Source: Streptomyces ferrugineus
GTDB taxonomy: Bacteria > Actinomycetota > Actinomycetes > Streptomycetales > Streptomycetaceae
Length of the DNA stretch: 64,000 nucleotides
Assembly (NCBI RefSeq): GCF_015160855.1
Contig: NZ_CP063373.1
Location: 3,534,001 to 3,598,000, forward strand
Reading direction: 5' to 3'
This document shows positions 29,289-41,422 of this stretch, piece by piece; position 1 is the stretch's first letter; each line of letters begins with the position of its first letter. The notes under the pieces are model-generated. The model was not told the origin of the DNA. It saw only the letters and a list, made by a program, of their open reading frames with translations, and did not search any database. A program made the position numbers and the translations under genes.

Positions 29289-29651
29289 ATGATGATTCCC
29301 GCGTGTCCCCTGGCGGATCTGCCGCGAGGAGAGGCCTTCCGTCTCGAGACCGACCCGGCGGTCACGGTGTTCCACACCGAGGACGGCGAGCTCTTCGCCA
29401 TCGACGACACGTGCACCCACCAGGACGCTTCACTCGCCGACGGCTGGGTGGAGGACTGCTGGGTGGAATGCCCGCTGCACGCCTCGAAGTTCAACCTCAA
29501 GACCGGTGAGGTCGACGCCCCGCCGGCCAAGCTTCCCGTCCGGACCCACGAGGTCGTCGTGGAGGACGGCATGGTCTACGTCAAGCTGTCCACGGCCGCC
29601 CCCAACCTGCCGCACTGCGCCGTGCGCAAGCTCGCCGGGACCACCGCGTGA
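29289..29651 (+). CDS. Rieske [2Fe-2S] ferredoxin
   Basis: A 120-aa Rieske ferredoxin of the biphenyl/phenylpropionate type. ATG 29289 follows GAGGTGG. The cluster ligands are CTHQDASL and CPLHASKF (C-x-H...C-x2-H), about 19 residues apart. It passes electrons from the reductase encoded next (4-base GTGA overlap) to a Rieske oxygenase, here most likely the two GbcA-like proteins. It is the only such ferredoxin in the window. Confidence 0.9.
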   Translation: MMIPACPLADLPRGEAFRLETDPAVTVFHTEDGELFAIDDTCTHQDASLADGWVEDCWVECPLHASKFNLKTGEVDAPPAKLPVRTHEVVVEDGMVYVKLSTAAPNLPHCAVRKLAGTTA

Positions 29652-30811
29652 GGACGGTGGCCGTGGTGGGCGCCTCGCTGGCCGGGCTGTCGGCCGCGCG
29701 TTCCCTGCGCAAGCAGGGCTACGACGGACGGCTGGTCGTCATCGGGGACGAACTCCACCGCCCGTACGACCGGCCCCCGCTGTCCAAGGAGTTCCTGGCC
29801 GGCACCGTCGGCGAAGCCGACCTCGCGTTGGAGATGGACGACGAGGACCTCCAGGCGGAGTGGCTGCTCGGCGTCCGCGCCACCGGACTCGACCGCACCG
29901 ACCGCGCCGTCCGGCTCGCCGACGGCCGGGAGGTCCGCGCCGACGGCGTCGTCATCGCGACCGGCGCCGCCGCGCGCACCCTGCCCGGCTCCGAGGGCCT
30001 GGCGGGAGTGCATGTCGTGCGCACCCTGGACGACGCCCGCGCGCTACGGGACGAACTGGCCCGCGGCGGACGGCTGGTGGTGATCGGCGGCGGATTCATC
30101 GGCGCCGAAGTCGCCTCCACCGCCTACGCCCTCGGGCTCGGTGTGACGGTGGTCGAGGCGGCCGCGACGCCACTCGCCGGACCGCTCGGCGAGACCATGG
30201 GCGGCGTGGTCTCCGCCCTCCACGCGGACCACGGCGTACGGCTGCTGTGCGGCGTGGGCGTCAAGGGACTGAGCGGGGAGACCCGGGTGGACGCCGTCCT
30301 GCTGGAGGACGGCCGCAGCATCCCCGCCGACATCGTGGTGGTCGGCGTAGGCGCACGCCCTTGCGTCGAGTGGCTGGAGGGATCCGGCGTCGAACTCGAC
30401 AACGGCGTCAAGTGCGGTGCGGACGGCCGCACCAGCCTGGCCGGCGTGGTCGCGGTCGGTGACTGCGCCAACTGGTACGACCCTCGTACGGGTGCCCATC
30501 GCCGCGTCGAGCACTGGACCGGTGCGCGCGAGCGGCCCGACGCCGCGATCGCCACGCTGCTGGCGGGCGGTGCCGTCGAACCGGGCGTGCCCCGGCCGCC
30601 GTACTTCTGGTCGGACCAGTACGGCGTGAAGATCCAGTTCGTCGGCCATGCGGCCGGCGCCGACAGTGTGACGATCGAGGAAGGCTCCGCGGACGACCGC
30701 GATGTCCTCGCCGTCTACCGGCGTGCCGGTGAGCCCGTTGCCGCGCTCGGGATGAACCAGCCGCGGCTGTTCACCCGCTGGCGCAAGCAGCTCGCCCGCC
30801 CCACATCTTGA
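29648..30811 (+). CDS. Ferredoxin reductase (BphA4-type), copy 1
   Basis: A 387-aa FAD/NAD oxidoreductase starting with GTG that overlaps the ferredoxin stop. Features: AVVGASLAGLSAARSLR (FAD loop), YDRPPLSKEFL, the NAD loop VIGGGFIGAEVAS and VVAVGDCANW near residue 275. It reduces the Rieske ferredoxin with NADH. The arrangement makes a three-component oxygenase system, different from the fused plant-type ferredoxin reductase GbcB of Pseudomonas. Confidence 0.9.
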   Translation: MRTVAVVGASLAGLSAARSLRKQGYDGRLVVIGDELHRPYDRPPLSKEFLAGTVGEADLALEMDDEDLQAEWLLGVRATGLDRTDRAVRLADGREVRADGVVIATGAAARTLPGSEGLAGVHVVRTLDDARALRDELARGGRLVVIGGGFIGAEVASTAYALGLGVTVVEAAATPLAGPLGETMGGVVSALHADHGVRLLCGVGVKGLSGETRVDAVLLEDGRSIPADIVVVGVGARPCVEWLEGSGVELDNGVKCGADGRTSLAGVVAVGDCANWYDPRTGAHRRVEHWTGARERPDAAIATLLAGGAVEPGVPRPPYFWSDQYGVKIQFVGHAAGADSVTIEEGSADDRDVLAVYRRAGEPVAALGMNQPRLFTRWRKQLARPTS

Positions 30812-30879
30812 CACCGCCTTTGAGGCGCCCCATGCTGCGGTTTCATATGGCGCGCAGCGTTGCTCCATACACAACGCTG
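30808..30879 (+). promoter_or_regulatory. Promoter/IclR site before gbcA copy 1
   Basis: TTGACA (30808-30813) is followed by GTTGCTCCATACACAAC (30859-30875), same geometry as the IclR sites. It is embedded in a longer dyad AGCGTTG/CAACGCT (30857-30879). Confidence 0.6.
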
Positions 30880-30941
30880 TCCGGAGTCGTTCTTCCCGGC
30901 GCGTGAATGACATCACCACGACGTTCTCCGAGGAGTGCAAC

Positions 30942-32072
30942 GTGACCTCGACCAGCCTGCCGGACAGCCTGATCGCCACTCTCCCCGGCTCCTTCTACAC
31001 CGATCCCGGGATCTTCGCCCAGGAGCAGGAGCACATATTCGAGTCCATGTGGTTCTGCGTCGCGCGCTCGTCGGACCTGGACAAGCCCGGCGCCTTCCGG
31101 ACCGTCGATGTCGGCCGCGAGAGCATCCTCGTCACGCGGGCCCGCGACAAATCGATCCGCGCCTACTTCAACATCTGCCGGCACCGCGGCGCCAGGCTCT
31201 GCATGGAGGAGACCGGCGAGGTCAAGCGGGGCTTCCAGTGCCCGTACCACGCCTGGACCTACGGCCTGGACGGCAAGCTCGTCGCGGCGCCCAACCTCAC
31301 CAAGATGCCCGACATCGGCCGCACCGAGTACGGCCTGGTGAGCGTGGCCACCCGTGAATGGCTCGGCTATGTCTGGGTGTGCCTCGCGGAGAACCCTCCT
31401 CCCTTCGAGGAGGCGGTCATCGGCGACGTCGTCGCGCGGCTGGGCGACGCCGAGTCGATCGAGCGCTACGACATCGAGAACCTCTCGGTCGGCAGGCGGA
31501 TCGTCTACGACGTGAAGGCGAACTGGAAGCTCATCATCGAGAACTTCATGGAGTGCTACCACTGCGCCACCATCCACCCCGAGCTCACCGAGGTGCTGCC
31601 GGAGTTCGCGGACGGCTTCGCCGCCCAGTACTACGTCGGCCACGGCGCCGAGTTCGGCGAGGAGGTGCGGGGCTTCACCGTCGACGGCTCCGAGGGCCTG
31701 GACCGCATTCCGGGTGTCGCCGAGGACCAGGACCGCCGCTACTACGCCATCACCGTGCGGCCGCAGGTCTTCATCAACCTCGTGCCCGACCACGTCATCT
31801 TCCACCGCATGTTCCCGATGGCCGAGGACCGCACGATCGTGGAGTGCGACTGGCTGTACCTGCCGCATGTCGTGGAGAGCGGCAAGGACGTCAGCCGGTC
31901 CGTGGAGCTCTTCCACCGGGTCAACCAGCAGGACTTCGACGCCTGCGAGCGCACCCAGCCGGCGATGAACTCCCGGATGTACGCCAAGGGCGGTGTCCTG
32001 GTGCCCAGCGAGCACCACATCGGCGCCTTCCACGACTGGGTGCACGAGCGCCTGGGCACCCACCAGCAGTAG
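30942..32072 (+). CDS. gbcA: Rieske non-heme iron oxygenase, glycine betaine monooxygenase-like, copy 1
   Basis: A 376-aa Rieske oxygenase alpha subunit. GTG 30942 follows CGAGGAG. The cluster motif is CRHRGARLC...CPYHAW, residues about 82-105. The mononuclear iron site is ENFMECYHCATIHPEL (about 203-218), and an Asp lies later in the catalytic domain. The length and motifs fit GbcA, which oxidises glycine betaine to dimethylglycine and formaldehyde; aromatic-dioxygenase names in databases arise from the shared fold. Context (betA, betB, dimethylglycine dehydrogenase, formaldehyde oxidation) favours betaine. It could instead act on another trimethylammonium compound such as carnitine or a stachydrine-like betaine. 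Confidence 0.82.
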   Translation: MTSTSLPDSLIATLPGSFYTDPGIFAQEQEHIFESMWFCVARSSDLDKPGAFRTVDVGRESILVTRARDKSIRAYFNICRHRGARLCMEETGEVKRGFQCPYHAWTYGLDGKLVAAPNLTKMPDIGRTEYGLVSVATREWLGYVWVCLAENPPPFEEAVIGDVVARLGDAESIERYDIENLSVGRRIVYDVKANWKLIIENFMECYHCATIHPELTEVLPEFADGFAAQYYVGHGAEFGEEVRGFTVDGSEGLDRIPGVAEDQDRRYYAITVRPQVFINLVPDHVIFHRMFPMAEDRTIVECDWLYLPHVVESGKDVSRSVELFHRVNQQDFDACERTQPAMNSRMYAKGGVLVPSEHHIGAFHDWVHERLGTHQQ

Positions 32073-32084
32073 GCGAGGGGGCGG

Positions 32085-32882
32085 TCAGCCCAGGTACCCC
32101 ATCCGGTGGCTGATCTCCTCCGCGCCCTTGACCAGCACCGGAGCGAGTTCGTGCAGGCGCTCCTCGGTGAGCCGGTACGAGGGCCCCGAGGCGCTCACCG
32201 CCGCGACGATCTGGCCGTCTCGATTGCGAATGGGAGCCGCGATGGCGTGAAGACCGAGTTCCAGTTCCTCCATGGCCCAGGCGTAGCCACTCTCTCGGAT
32301 CTCCGCGAGGTTCTTCTCGAGCTTCGTCTTCGCGGTGATGGTGTGCGAGGTCACCTTCTTCAACCCGGACTGGGTCAACAGAGCGGCACGGTCCTTGGCG
32401 GGCAGATGGGCCAGCAGGACCTTGCCGCTCGAGGTGGCGTGCAACGGGGTCAGTTGGCCGACCCAGTTCTGGGCGGTGATGGCCCCCGGGCCGCGCACCT
32501 GGTAGAGGTTGACCGCGTAGTGCTCCTGCAGTACGGCGATGTTGACGGTCTCGCCGATCTCCACGGCGAGGTCCTCGCAGACCGGGCGGCCCTGCTGGGT
32601 GATGTCGATGCGCCCCGTGACCGCGCCGGCCAGGCGTACGATGCCGAAGCCCAGGCGGTACTTGCCGCGTTCGCCGGCCTGCTCTACCAGTCCGCGCGCC
32701 TCCAGGGCGCCGAGCAGGCGGAACGCGGTGGACTTGTGAACATCAATCTCGCCCGCCACCTCGCTGACGCCTGCCTCACCGCGGTGGGCCAAGATCTCCA
32801 GAACGCTGATGGCTCGGTCCACCGACTGCACGCCGCCGGGGTGTGAATTTGAGGTTTCGGATTCAAGGTTGTAGTTGCTCAC
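32085..32882 (-). CDS. IclR-family regulator, copy 1
   Basis: A 265-aa IclR protein starting at GTG 32882 (MSNYNLES). N-terminal winged helix: GVSEVAGEIDVHKSTAFRLL, about residues 37-56. Then a linker and the effector domain, with GETVNIAVLQEHYAVNLYQV and TSSGKVLLAHLP, which form the ligand pocket. It is 265 aa like copy 2 and ends identically in MGYLG. Its own dyad (32874-32890) covers the start codon, so it should be autoregulated. It diverges from betA and probably regulates the operons of the island. Confidence 0.88.
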   Translation of the reverse strand: MSNYNLESETSNSHPGGVQSVDRAISVLEILAHRGEAGVSEVAGEIDVHKSTAFRLLGALEARGLVEQAGERGKYRLGFGIVRLAGAVTGRIDITQQGRPVCEDLAVEIGETVNIAVLQEHYAVNLYQVRGPGAITAQNWVGQLTPLHATSSGKVLLAHLPAKDRAALLTQSGLKKVTSHTITAKTKLEKNLAEIRESGYAWAMEELELGLHAIAAPIRNRDGQIVAAVSASGPSYRLTEERLHELAPVLVKGAEEISHRMGYLG

Positions 32883-32890
32883 AACGCAAC
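32874..32890. promoter_or_regulatory. IclR autoregulatory dyad over iclR1 start
   Basis: GTTGCTCACAACGCAAC has the exact 17-nt GTTGC[GT]-N5-CGCAAC geometry and covers the start codon of the IclR copy 1. Confidence 0.75.
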
Positions 32891-32948
32891 TATACCCACA
32901 GTAAACAACGCTACTGCAAGTAACGATAACGAAATGAAGTCCTTGAAA

Positions 32949-32965
32949 GTTGCGCTTTTCGCAAC
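32949..32965. promoter_or_regulatory. IclR dyad upstream of betA
   Basis: GTTGCGCTTTTCGCAAC is a perfect GTTGCG-N5-CGCAAC dyad, 68-84 bp upstream of betA, overlapping the sequence CCTTGAAA. Confidence 0.78.
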
Positions 32966-33032
32966 CTGGTGCGTATGGCGCTACCGCGGCTAACATGCCC
33001 GCACATCTAAGGCGCGAGTGAGACGAGGCAGC

Positions 33033-34706
33033 ATGGCTCCCCTCCACTACGACTTCGTCATCGTCGGCGGCGGATCGGCCGGCAGCGCACTGGCGAACAG
33101 GCTCTCCGCCGACCCGGCCAACCGGGTGCTGGTGCTGGAGGCGGGCCGTTCGGACTATCCGTGGGACGTCTTCATCCACATGCCCGCGGCGCTGACCTAC
33201 CCCATCGGCAGCCGGTTCTACGACTGGAAGTACGAGTCCGAGCCCGAGCCCCACATGGGCGGACGGCGCGTCTACCACGCGCGCGGCAAGGTGCTGGGCG
33301 GCTCCAGCAGCATCAACGGCATGATCTTCCAGCGCGGCAACCCCATGGACTACGAGCGCTGGGCCGCCGACGCCGGCATGGAGAGTTGGGACTACGCCCA
33401 CTGCCTGCCGTACTTCCGGCGCATGGAGAACTGTCTGGCGGCCGACCCGGACGACGAGTTCCGCGGTCATGACGGCCCTCTCGTCCTGGAGCGCGGTCCG
33501 GCGACCAACCCCCTCTTCGGTGCCTTCCTCAAGGCCACCCAGGAGGCGGGCTATGCGCCCACCGACGATGTCAACGGCTACCGGCAGGAAGGTTTCGCCA
33601 AGTTCGACCGGAATGTCCATCGCGGACGTCGGCTGTCGGCCTCGAAGGCGTACCTCAAGCCCGCGATGAAGCGGCCGAACCTCACCGTCACCACCCGCGC
33701 CCTGGTAACCCGCGTCCTCTTCGAGGGCAAGCGCGCCGTCGGTGTGGAGTTCCAGCGCGGCCGGGGCGCGCTCCAGCAGGTCCGCGCCAAGGAGGTCATC
33801 CTCTGCGGCGGCGCCATCAACTCCCCGCAGCTGCTCCAGCTCTCCGGCGTCGGCAACGCCGGGGAACTGCGCGCCCTGGGCATCGACGTCGTCCACGACC
33901 TGCCGGGCGTCGGCGAGAACATGCAGGACCATCTGGAGGTGTACGTCCAGTACGCCTGCAAGCAGCCCGTCTCCATGCAGCCGTACATGGCGAAGTGGCG
34001 CGCCCCCTTCATCGGCCTGCAGTGGCTCTTCCGCAAGGGCCCGGCGGCGACCAACCACTTCGAGGCCGGCGGGTTCGCCCGCAGCAACGAGGACGTGGAC
34101 TACCCCAACCTGATGTTCCACTTCCTGCCCGTCGCGGTCCGCTACGACGGTTCCTCACCCGCCGGCGGACACGGCTACCAGGTGCACGTCGGGCCCATGT
34201 ACTCCGACGCCATCGGCTCGGTGAAGATCAAGAGCAGGGACCCGCGCGAGCACCCGGCGCTGCGCTTCAACTACCTGTCCACCGAGCAGGACCGTCGCGA
34301 GTGGGTCGAGGCGATCCGGGTGGCCCGCAAGCTCCTCGAACAGCCCGCGCTCGCCCCCTACAACGGCGGGGAGGTCTCGCCCGGGCCGAAGGTGGAGTCG
34401 GACGAGGAGATCCTGGCCTGGGTCGCGAAGGAGGGCGAGACCGCCCTGCACCCGTCCTGCACCTGCAAGATGGGCACCGACGAGATGGCCGTCGTCGACC
34501 CCGCCAGCATGCGGGTGCACGGACTGGACGGCCTGCGCGTGGTGGACGCGTCGGTGATGCCCTACGTCACCAACGGCAACATCTACGCCCCGGTGATGAT
34601 GATCGCCGAGAAGGCCGCCGACCTGATCCTCGGCAAGGAGCCGCTCGCGCCGTCGAAGGCCGTGTACTACCGCCACCGTGACGTCCACAAGCAGGCGGAG
34701 CGGTAA
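33033..34706 (+). CDS. betA: Choline dehydrogenase (GMC oxidoreductase)
   Basis: A 557-aa GMC oxidoreductase. ATG 33033 follows GACGAGG. It has the FAD loop [17 protein letters not shown], the GMC signature [19 protein letters not shown] (about residues 86-104), [13 protein letters not shown] with the active-site His and [20 protein letters not shown] with the catalytic Asn, all as in choline dehydrogenases. It oxidises choline to betaine aldehyde and passes electrons to the respiratory chain. Next comes an MTHFR-like gene (stop TAA directly followed by TTG), so the genes form an operon. Confidence 0.88.
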   Translation: MAPLHYDFVIVGGGSAGSALANRLSADPANRVLVLEAGRSDYPWDVFIHMPAALTYPIGSRFYDWKYESEPEPHMGGRRVYHARGKVLGGSSSINGMIFQRGNPMDYERWAADAGMESWDYAHCLPYFRRMENCLAADPDDEFRGHDGPLVLERGPATNPLFGAFLKATQEAGYAPTDDVNGYRQEGFAKFDRNVHRGRRLSASKAYLKPAMKRPNLTVTTRALVTRVLFEGKRAVGVEFQRGRGALQQVRAKEVILCGGAINSPQLLQLSGVGNAGELRALGIDVVHDLPGVGENMQDHLEVYVQYACKQPVSMQPYMAKWRAPFIGLQWLFRKGPAATNHFEAGGFARSNEDVDYPNLMFHFLPVAVRYDGSSPAGGHGYQVHVGPMYSDAIGSVKIKSRDPREHPALRFNYLSTEQDRREWVEAIRVARKLLEQPALAPYNGGEVSPGPKVESDEEILAWVAKEGETALHPSCTCKMGTDEMAVVDPASMRVHGLDGLRVVDASVMPYVTNGNIYAPVMMIAEKAADLILGKEPLAPSKAVYYRHRDVHKQAER

Positions 34707-35543
34707 TTGGCCGGCACAGGACTCAGGGCACTGCTGGAGAACGTCCGCTACGAGGTGCTGCCCGCGAAGGCGACCGAGGACAAGGTCCTGGCCCATGTGC
34801 CGCGCGACGTCGTCGTCACCGTGACGGCGTCGCCGGTCAAGGGCCTGGAGCCGACCCTCGACCTCACCGCCCGGCTGGCGGCGCACGGCTACCGGGTCGT
34901 CCCGCATGTGCCGGCCCGGCTGCTGCGGGACGACCTGCATCTGAAGGAGGTCTCGGACCGGCTCCTCGAGGCGGGCGTGAACGACGTCTTCGTCCCGGCC
35001 GGCGACGCCGACCCGCCGGCCGGGGTCTACGACGGGGCGCTGCCGGTGCTGCGCAGGCTCACCGAGCTGGGCGGCCCCTTCGCCCGCGTCGGCGTCACCG
35101 GCTATCCCGAGAGCCACCCCCTCATCCACGACGACATCACCATCCAGGCGATGTGGGACAAGCGCGAGCACGCCACGTACATCGTGAGCAACCTGTGCTT
35201 CGACCCGCGGGTGCTGGGGGAGTGGATCGCCCGTGTACGGCGCCGGGACGTCACGCTGCCCGTGTACGTGGGTGTCGCCGGGCCCGTGCAGCGGGCGAAG
35301 CTGCTGGCGATGGCGACGAAGATCGGGGTGGGGGAGTCGACGCGGTTCCTGACCAAGCACGCCTCGTGGTTCGTGCGTTTCGCGGCCCCCGGTGGGTATG
35401 CCCCCGAGCGGCTGCTGACCCGCACCCAGGAGGCGCTCACCGCACCCTCGGCGGGCGTGGCCGGTCTGCATCTGTTCACGTTCAACCAGATCGCCGAGAC
35501 GGAGCGGTGGCGCCGCGCGCTACTGGACCGGATGGGCGGCTGA
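34707..35543 (+). CDS. Methylenetetrahydrofolate reductase-like protein
   Basis: A 278-aa MTHFR-family protein with a TTG start immediately after the betA stop; AGGCGGAGCGG precedes it. It shows the TIM-barrel features EVLPAKATEDKV, VTASPVKGLEPTLDL, VPARLLRDD, TIQAMWDKREHATYIVSNLCF in part, and VGVAGPVQRAKLL. It is shorter and more diverged than MetF, and probably handles 5,10-methylene-THF produced when methyl groups are removed from dimethylglycine. The direction and cofactor are not known. Confidence 0.75.
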   Translation: MAGTGLRALLENVRYEVLPAKATEDKVLAHVPRDVVVTVTASPVKGLEPTLDLTARLAAHGYRVVPHVPARLLRDDLHLKEVSDRLLEAGVNDVFVPAGDADPPAGVYDGALPVLRRLTELGGPFARVGVTGYPESHPLIHDDITIQAMWDKREHATYIVSNLCFDPRVLGEWIARVRRRDVTLPVYVGVAGPVQRAKLLAMATKIGVGESTRFLTKHASWFVRFAAPGGYAPERLLTRTQEALTAPSAGVAGLHLFTFNQIAETERWRRALLDRMGG

Positions 35544-35555
35544 ACCGGGAGAAGG

Positions 35556-36395
35556 ATGACAACCGACACCGACTGGAAGCTGACCCGAACCTTCACCAGC
35601 ACATCGGGGGACGTCCGCTGGGACCGGCTGGGGGAGCCCGGCAGGCCGCCGGTCGTCCTTCTGCACGGCACACCCTTCTCGTCGTACGTCTGGCGTGCCG
35701 TGGCCCGCTCGCTCATGCGTGACCACGAGGTGTTCGTCTGGGACATGCCCGGCTACGGGACCTCGGAGAAGGCGGAGGGACAGGATGTGTCCCTGGCCGC
35801 CCAGGGCCGCGTCTTCACCGAGCTCCTGGACCACTGGGGCCTCGCGGAACCGCTCGTGGTCGCCCACGACTTCGGCGGCGCCGTCGCCCTGCGGGGGCAC
35901 CTGCTGCACGGCGCCCCGTACCGGGCCCTCGCTCTGGTGGATCCGGTCGCGCTGGCACCGTGGGGTTCGCCGTTCTTCCGGCTCGTCGGCGAGCACGCCG
36001 ACGTCTTCGAGCGGTTGCCGACCGCGCTCCACGCCGCCCTGGTGCGTGAGTACGTCACCTCCGCCAGCGGCCCCGGCCTGCGTCCCGCGGTCCTCGAACG
36101 GCTCGTCGAGCCCTGGCTGGACGGCTCCGGCCAAGCTGCCTTCTACCGGCAGATCGCCCAGGCCGACCAGCGCTACACCGACGAGATCCAGGGCCGTTAC
36201 GGCGACATCGGCATCCCCACGCTCGTCTGCTGGGGCGAGGACGACACCTGGATTCCGGTGGCCAAGGGGCGCGAGCTCGCCGGTCTCGTCCCCGGCGCGC
36301 GCTTCGAACCCATCGCCGGCGCGGGCCACCTCGTCCAGGAGGACGCCCCCGCGGAACTCACGGCCGCGCTCATCGCCTTCCTTCAGCAGTTGTGA
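35556..36395 (+). CDS. Alpha/beta hydrolase with an Asp nucleophile (haloalkane dehalogenase/epoxide hydrolase-like)
   Basis: A 279-aa alpha/beta hydrolase. The oxyanion strand is VVLLHGTPFSSYVW and the nucleophile elbow reads VVAHDFGGAVAL, so the nucleophile is Asp rather than Ser, as in haloalkane dehalogenases and epoxide hydrolases. The acid (WGEDDTWIP) and catalytic His (AGAGHLVQED) are present. Its role beside betA and the MTHFR-like gene is unclear; it could cleave a choline or betaine derivative. Start ATG 35556 after GGAGAAGG. Confidence 0.8.
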   Translation: MTTDTDWKLTRTFTSTSGDVRWDRLGEPGRPPVVLLHGTPFSSYVWRAVARSLMRDHEVFVWDMPGYGTSEKAEGQDVSLAAQGRVFTELLDHWGLAEPLVVAHDFGGAVALRGHLLHGAPYRALALVDPVALAPWGSPFFRLVGEHADVFERLPTALHAALVREYVTSASGPGLRPAVLERLVEPWLDGSGQAAFYRQIAQADQRYTDEIQGRYGDIGIPTLVCWGEDDTWIPVAKGRELAGLVPGARFEPIAGAGHLVQEDAPAELTAALIAFLQQL

Positions 36396-36613
36396 CCGGG
36401 AAGACCACCGGGCGGTTGCCGTCCACCATCACGCGGCTCTCGCTGTCCTGATCGATGATCCGCCCCTCGTCCAGGTCGGGCGTGACGTGGTGCGCCGTCG
36501 CGCCGGACGATCGCCGGGGATCTCGATGTTGAGCGCCGGTGGGCCGGCCCGGCGCTGTCGGGACACGAAAGGGTGACGATGTACTCACGGCCGGATTGCG
36601 ATCTTGGGGACAT
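36370..36613 (-). pseudogene. purU: Formyltetrahydrofolate deformylase remnant (purU)
   Basis: The N-terminus MSPRSQSGREYIVTLSCPD matches the intact PurU at 53221-54093 (MSPRPQPGSEFVLTLSCPD), and its end GATAHHVTPDLDEGRIIDQD also matches. The roughly 200 residues between, including most of the ACT domain and catalytic histidine region, are deleted, with a frameshift. The promoter region upstream still resembles that of intact purU. Confidence 0.85.
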
Positions 36614-36630
36614 GGATGGCCTCCGTTGGT

Positions 36631-36694
36631 GCGTATTGCACAACCCCGTGAGCGATGCGCAACATCGTACGCGTGCTATAGGGTCCTGGGTCAA
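36631..36694 (-). promoter_or_regulatory. Retained promoter of the purU remnant
   Basis: On the minus strand, TTGACC (36694-36689) is followed 31 bp later by GTTGCGCATCG (36663-36653). GCGTATTGCACAAC lies at 36631-36644. The layout is the same as before intact purU. Confidence 0.6.
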
Positions 36695-36796
36695 GGGACA
36701 AGGGCTTAATGACCCCTTGTGGAAATCGTCGTCCTCTGGCCCTTGACGTATGTCTGCACATTGGTCATGGTGTTCCACCACCAGCAAGCGAATGCA

Positions 36797-36807
36797 CGAT
36801 GCGCAAC
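36797..36807 (+). promoter_or_regulatory. IclR half site before betB
   Basis: CACGATGCGCAAC, with CGCAAC at 36802-36807, 24 bp upstream of the betB GTG. The other half is not conserved. Confidence 0.45.
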
Positions 36808-36830
36808 AGATCGGCTGAAGGGCTTGGCGC

Positions 36831-39405
<2,575 letters not shown>

Positions 39406-39406
<1 letters not shown>

Positions 39407-41409
39407 TGACCGTCGCGATGGAGAAACCGGAGAAGACCGGGACCGTCGAGGAGAAGGCCGCTCCCGTCGAGCCCGTCCGCAGGATCAGCCGGTCCATGGT
39501 GATCGGCGCGATCCTCGTCGTCTGGCTGGTCCTCTTCGCCGTCCTGCGCGGCAAGCAGACCCTCGCCCTGGCCGCCGCCGACCTGACCGATCTGCACCGC
39601 TGGTTCAACGACGTCAACGACTCGATCGGCGCGAACCGCAACTCCAACCCGCTCTTCCTCTACTTCTTCAACGAGATCCGCCTGGTCATCGACAACCTGG
39701 TGACCTTCGTCCAGGAGCTGATCTCACAGCCGTCCGCCGACCGGCCCGTCCCGCAGATCGGCTGGCTCGGTGTCGTCGGCATCGCCGGCTATGTCTCCTG
39801 GGCCGTGGGCAACTGGCGGGTGGCGCTCCTCGCGGTGGCCGGCTTCACCTTCCTGGGGCTGCAGGGCCTGTGGCAGGAGAGCATGGACACGCTGGCGCTC
39901 ACCGTGTCCGCCGTCTTCGTGGCGCTGCTGTTCGCGATCCCGCTGGGCGTGTGGGCGGGGCTGTCCGACCGGTTCAACCGGATCGTGACGCCGTTCCTGG
40001 ACTTCATGCAGACGATGCCGACCTTCGTCTACCTGGCCCCGCTGACCCTGTTCTTCCTCATCGGCCCGGCCTCCGCCACCATCGCCACGATGATCTACGC
40101 GGCGCCCCCCGCGATCCGCATCACCGCGCACGCCATCCGCTCCGTACCGAAGACCACGGTCGAGGCGGCCGACTCGCTGGGGGCCACTCGGCGGCAGAGC
40201 CTGACGAAGGTGCTGCTGCCGATGTCCAAGCGGACCGTGGTGATGGGCGTCAACCAGACCATCATGGCCGCCCTCGCCATGGTGACCATCGCCGCCCTGA
40301 TCGACGCGCCCGGACTCGGCAAGACCGTCGTCCAGGCACTCCAGTCGCTCGACGTCGGCACCGCCTTCAACGCGGGCCTGGCCATCGTCGTCATGGCCAT
40401 CGTGCTGGACCGCGTCACCACCGCGGCGAGCGGACGCGAGGAGGCGGCCCGGCGTTCGAAGAACCGTTTCCTGACCTGGCGACGCCCGCTCCTCGGCGCG
40501 GGCGCGGCGGTCACCGCGGTCCTGATCTACCTCTCGCACACCTATATATGGGCGGCGGAGTTCCCCGGCGAGGGCGGCGCCGGCAGTTCCATCGCCCGGG
40601 CCGCCGACACCGCGACCACCTGGGCGCAGGACAACCTGTCCGGTCTCACCAACGCCTTCCGCGACGCCCTCACCAACGGTCTGCTCAACCCCTTCCAGAC
40701 GCTGCTCACCGACTCCCCGTGGTGGCTCGTCGGCGCGGCCCTGATCGCGCTCGGCGTCGTCCTCGGCGGCTGGCGCGCGGGCGTCACCACGGTGGTGTGC
40801 GTGGGCCTGCTGGTCGGCACCGGGGTGTGGTCGGACGCCATGACGACGCTGGCGTCGACCGCCGTCGCCACGGTGCTGGTGATGCTGCTCGGCATCGTCT
40901 TCGGCGTGTGGATGGGACGCAGCGTGCTGGCGGACCGGCTGCTGCGGCCCACCCTGGACGCGGCCCAGGTCATGCCGCCGTTCGTCTATCTCGTACCGTT
41001 CCTCGCGCTGTTCGGCGCGACCCGCTTCACGGCGATCGTCGCCGCCGTCGTCTACGCGGCCCCCGTCGCCATGAAGATCATCGCGGACGGGGTACGGAAC
41101 GTGCCCGCCACCACCGTCGAGGCGGCCACCTCCGCCGGGTGCAACACCTGGCAGATCATCACCAAGGTCCAACTGCCGATGGCACGCGGCGCCCTGACCC
41201 TCGCCACCAACCAGGGCCTGATCTACGTGCTGTCGATGGTTGTGGTGGGCGGCCTGGTGGGAGCGGGCGCCCTCGGCTACGACGTCGTGGCCGGCTTCTC
41301 ACAGGGTCAGCTGTACGGGAAGGGGCTCGCCGCGGGGCTGGCCATCGTCCTTCTCGGAGTCATGTTCGACCGGATCACTCAGGCTGCGGCTCGCCGCACC
41401 AGCGCATAA
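39406..41409 (+). CDS. proW: Glycine betaine ABC permease, two permease domains fused
   Basis: A 667-aa membrane protein with two ProW-type permease domains (residues about 150-340 and 440-660). Each has the EAA loop motif: VEAADSLGATRRQSLTKVLLP and VEAATSAGCNTWQIITKVQLP (each shown only in part of the loop). Most relatives encode one permease domain and dimerise, so the fusion provides both halves in one chain. The N-terminal 30 residues are charged and cytoplasmic. Confidence 0.9.
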
Positions 41410-41422
41410 GGAGCACGACACC

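Noticed and set aside
30942-32072. Aromatic ring-hydroxylating dioxygenase
   Set aside because: Fold is shared, but there is no beta subunit or ring-cleavage gene, and neighbours all concern betaine and methyl groups.
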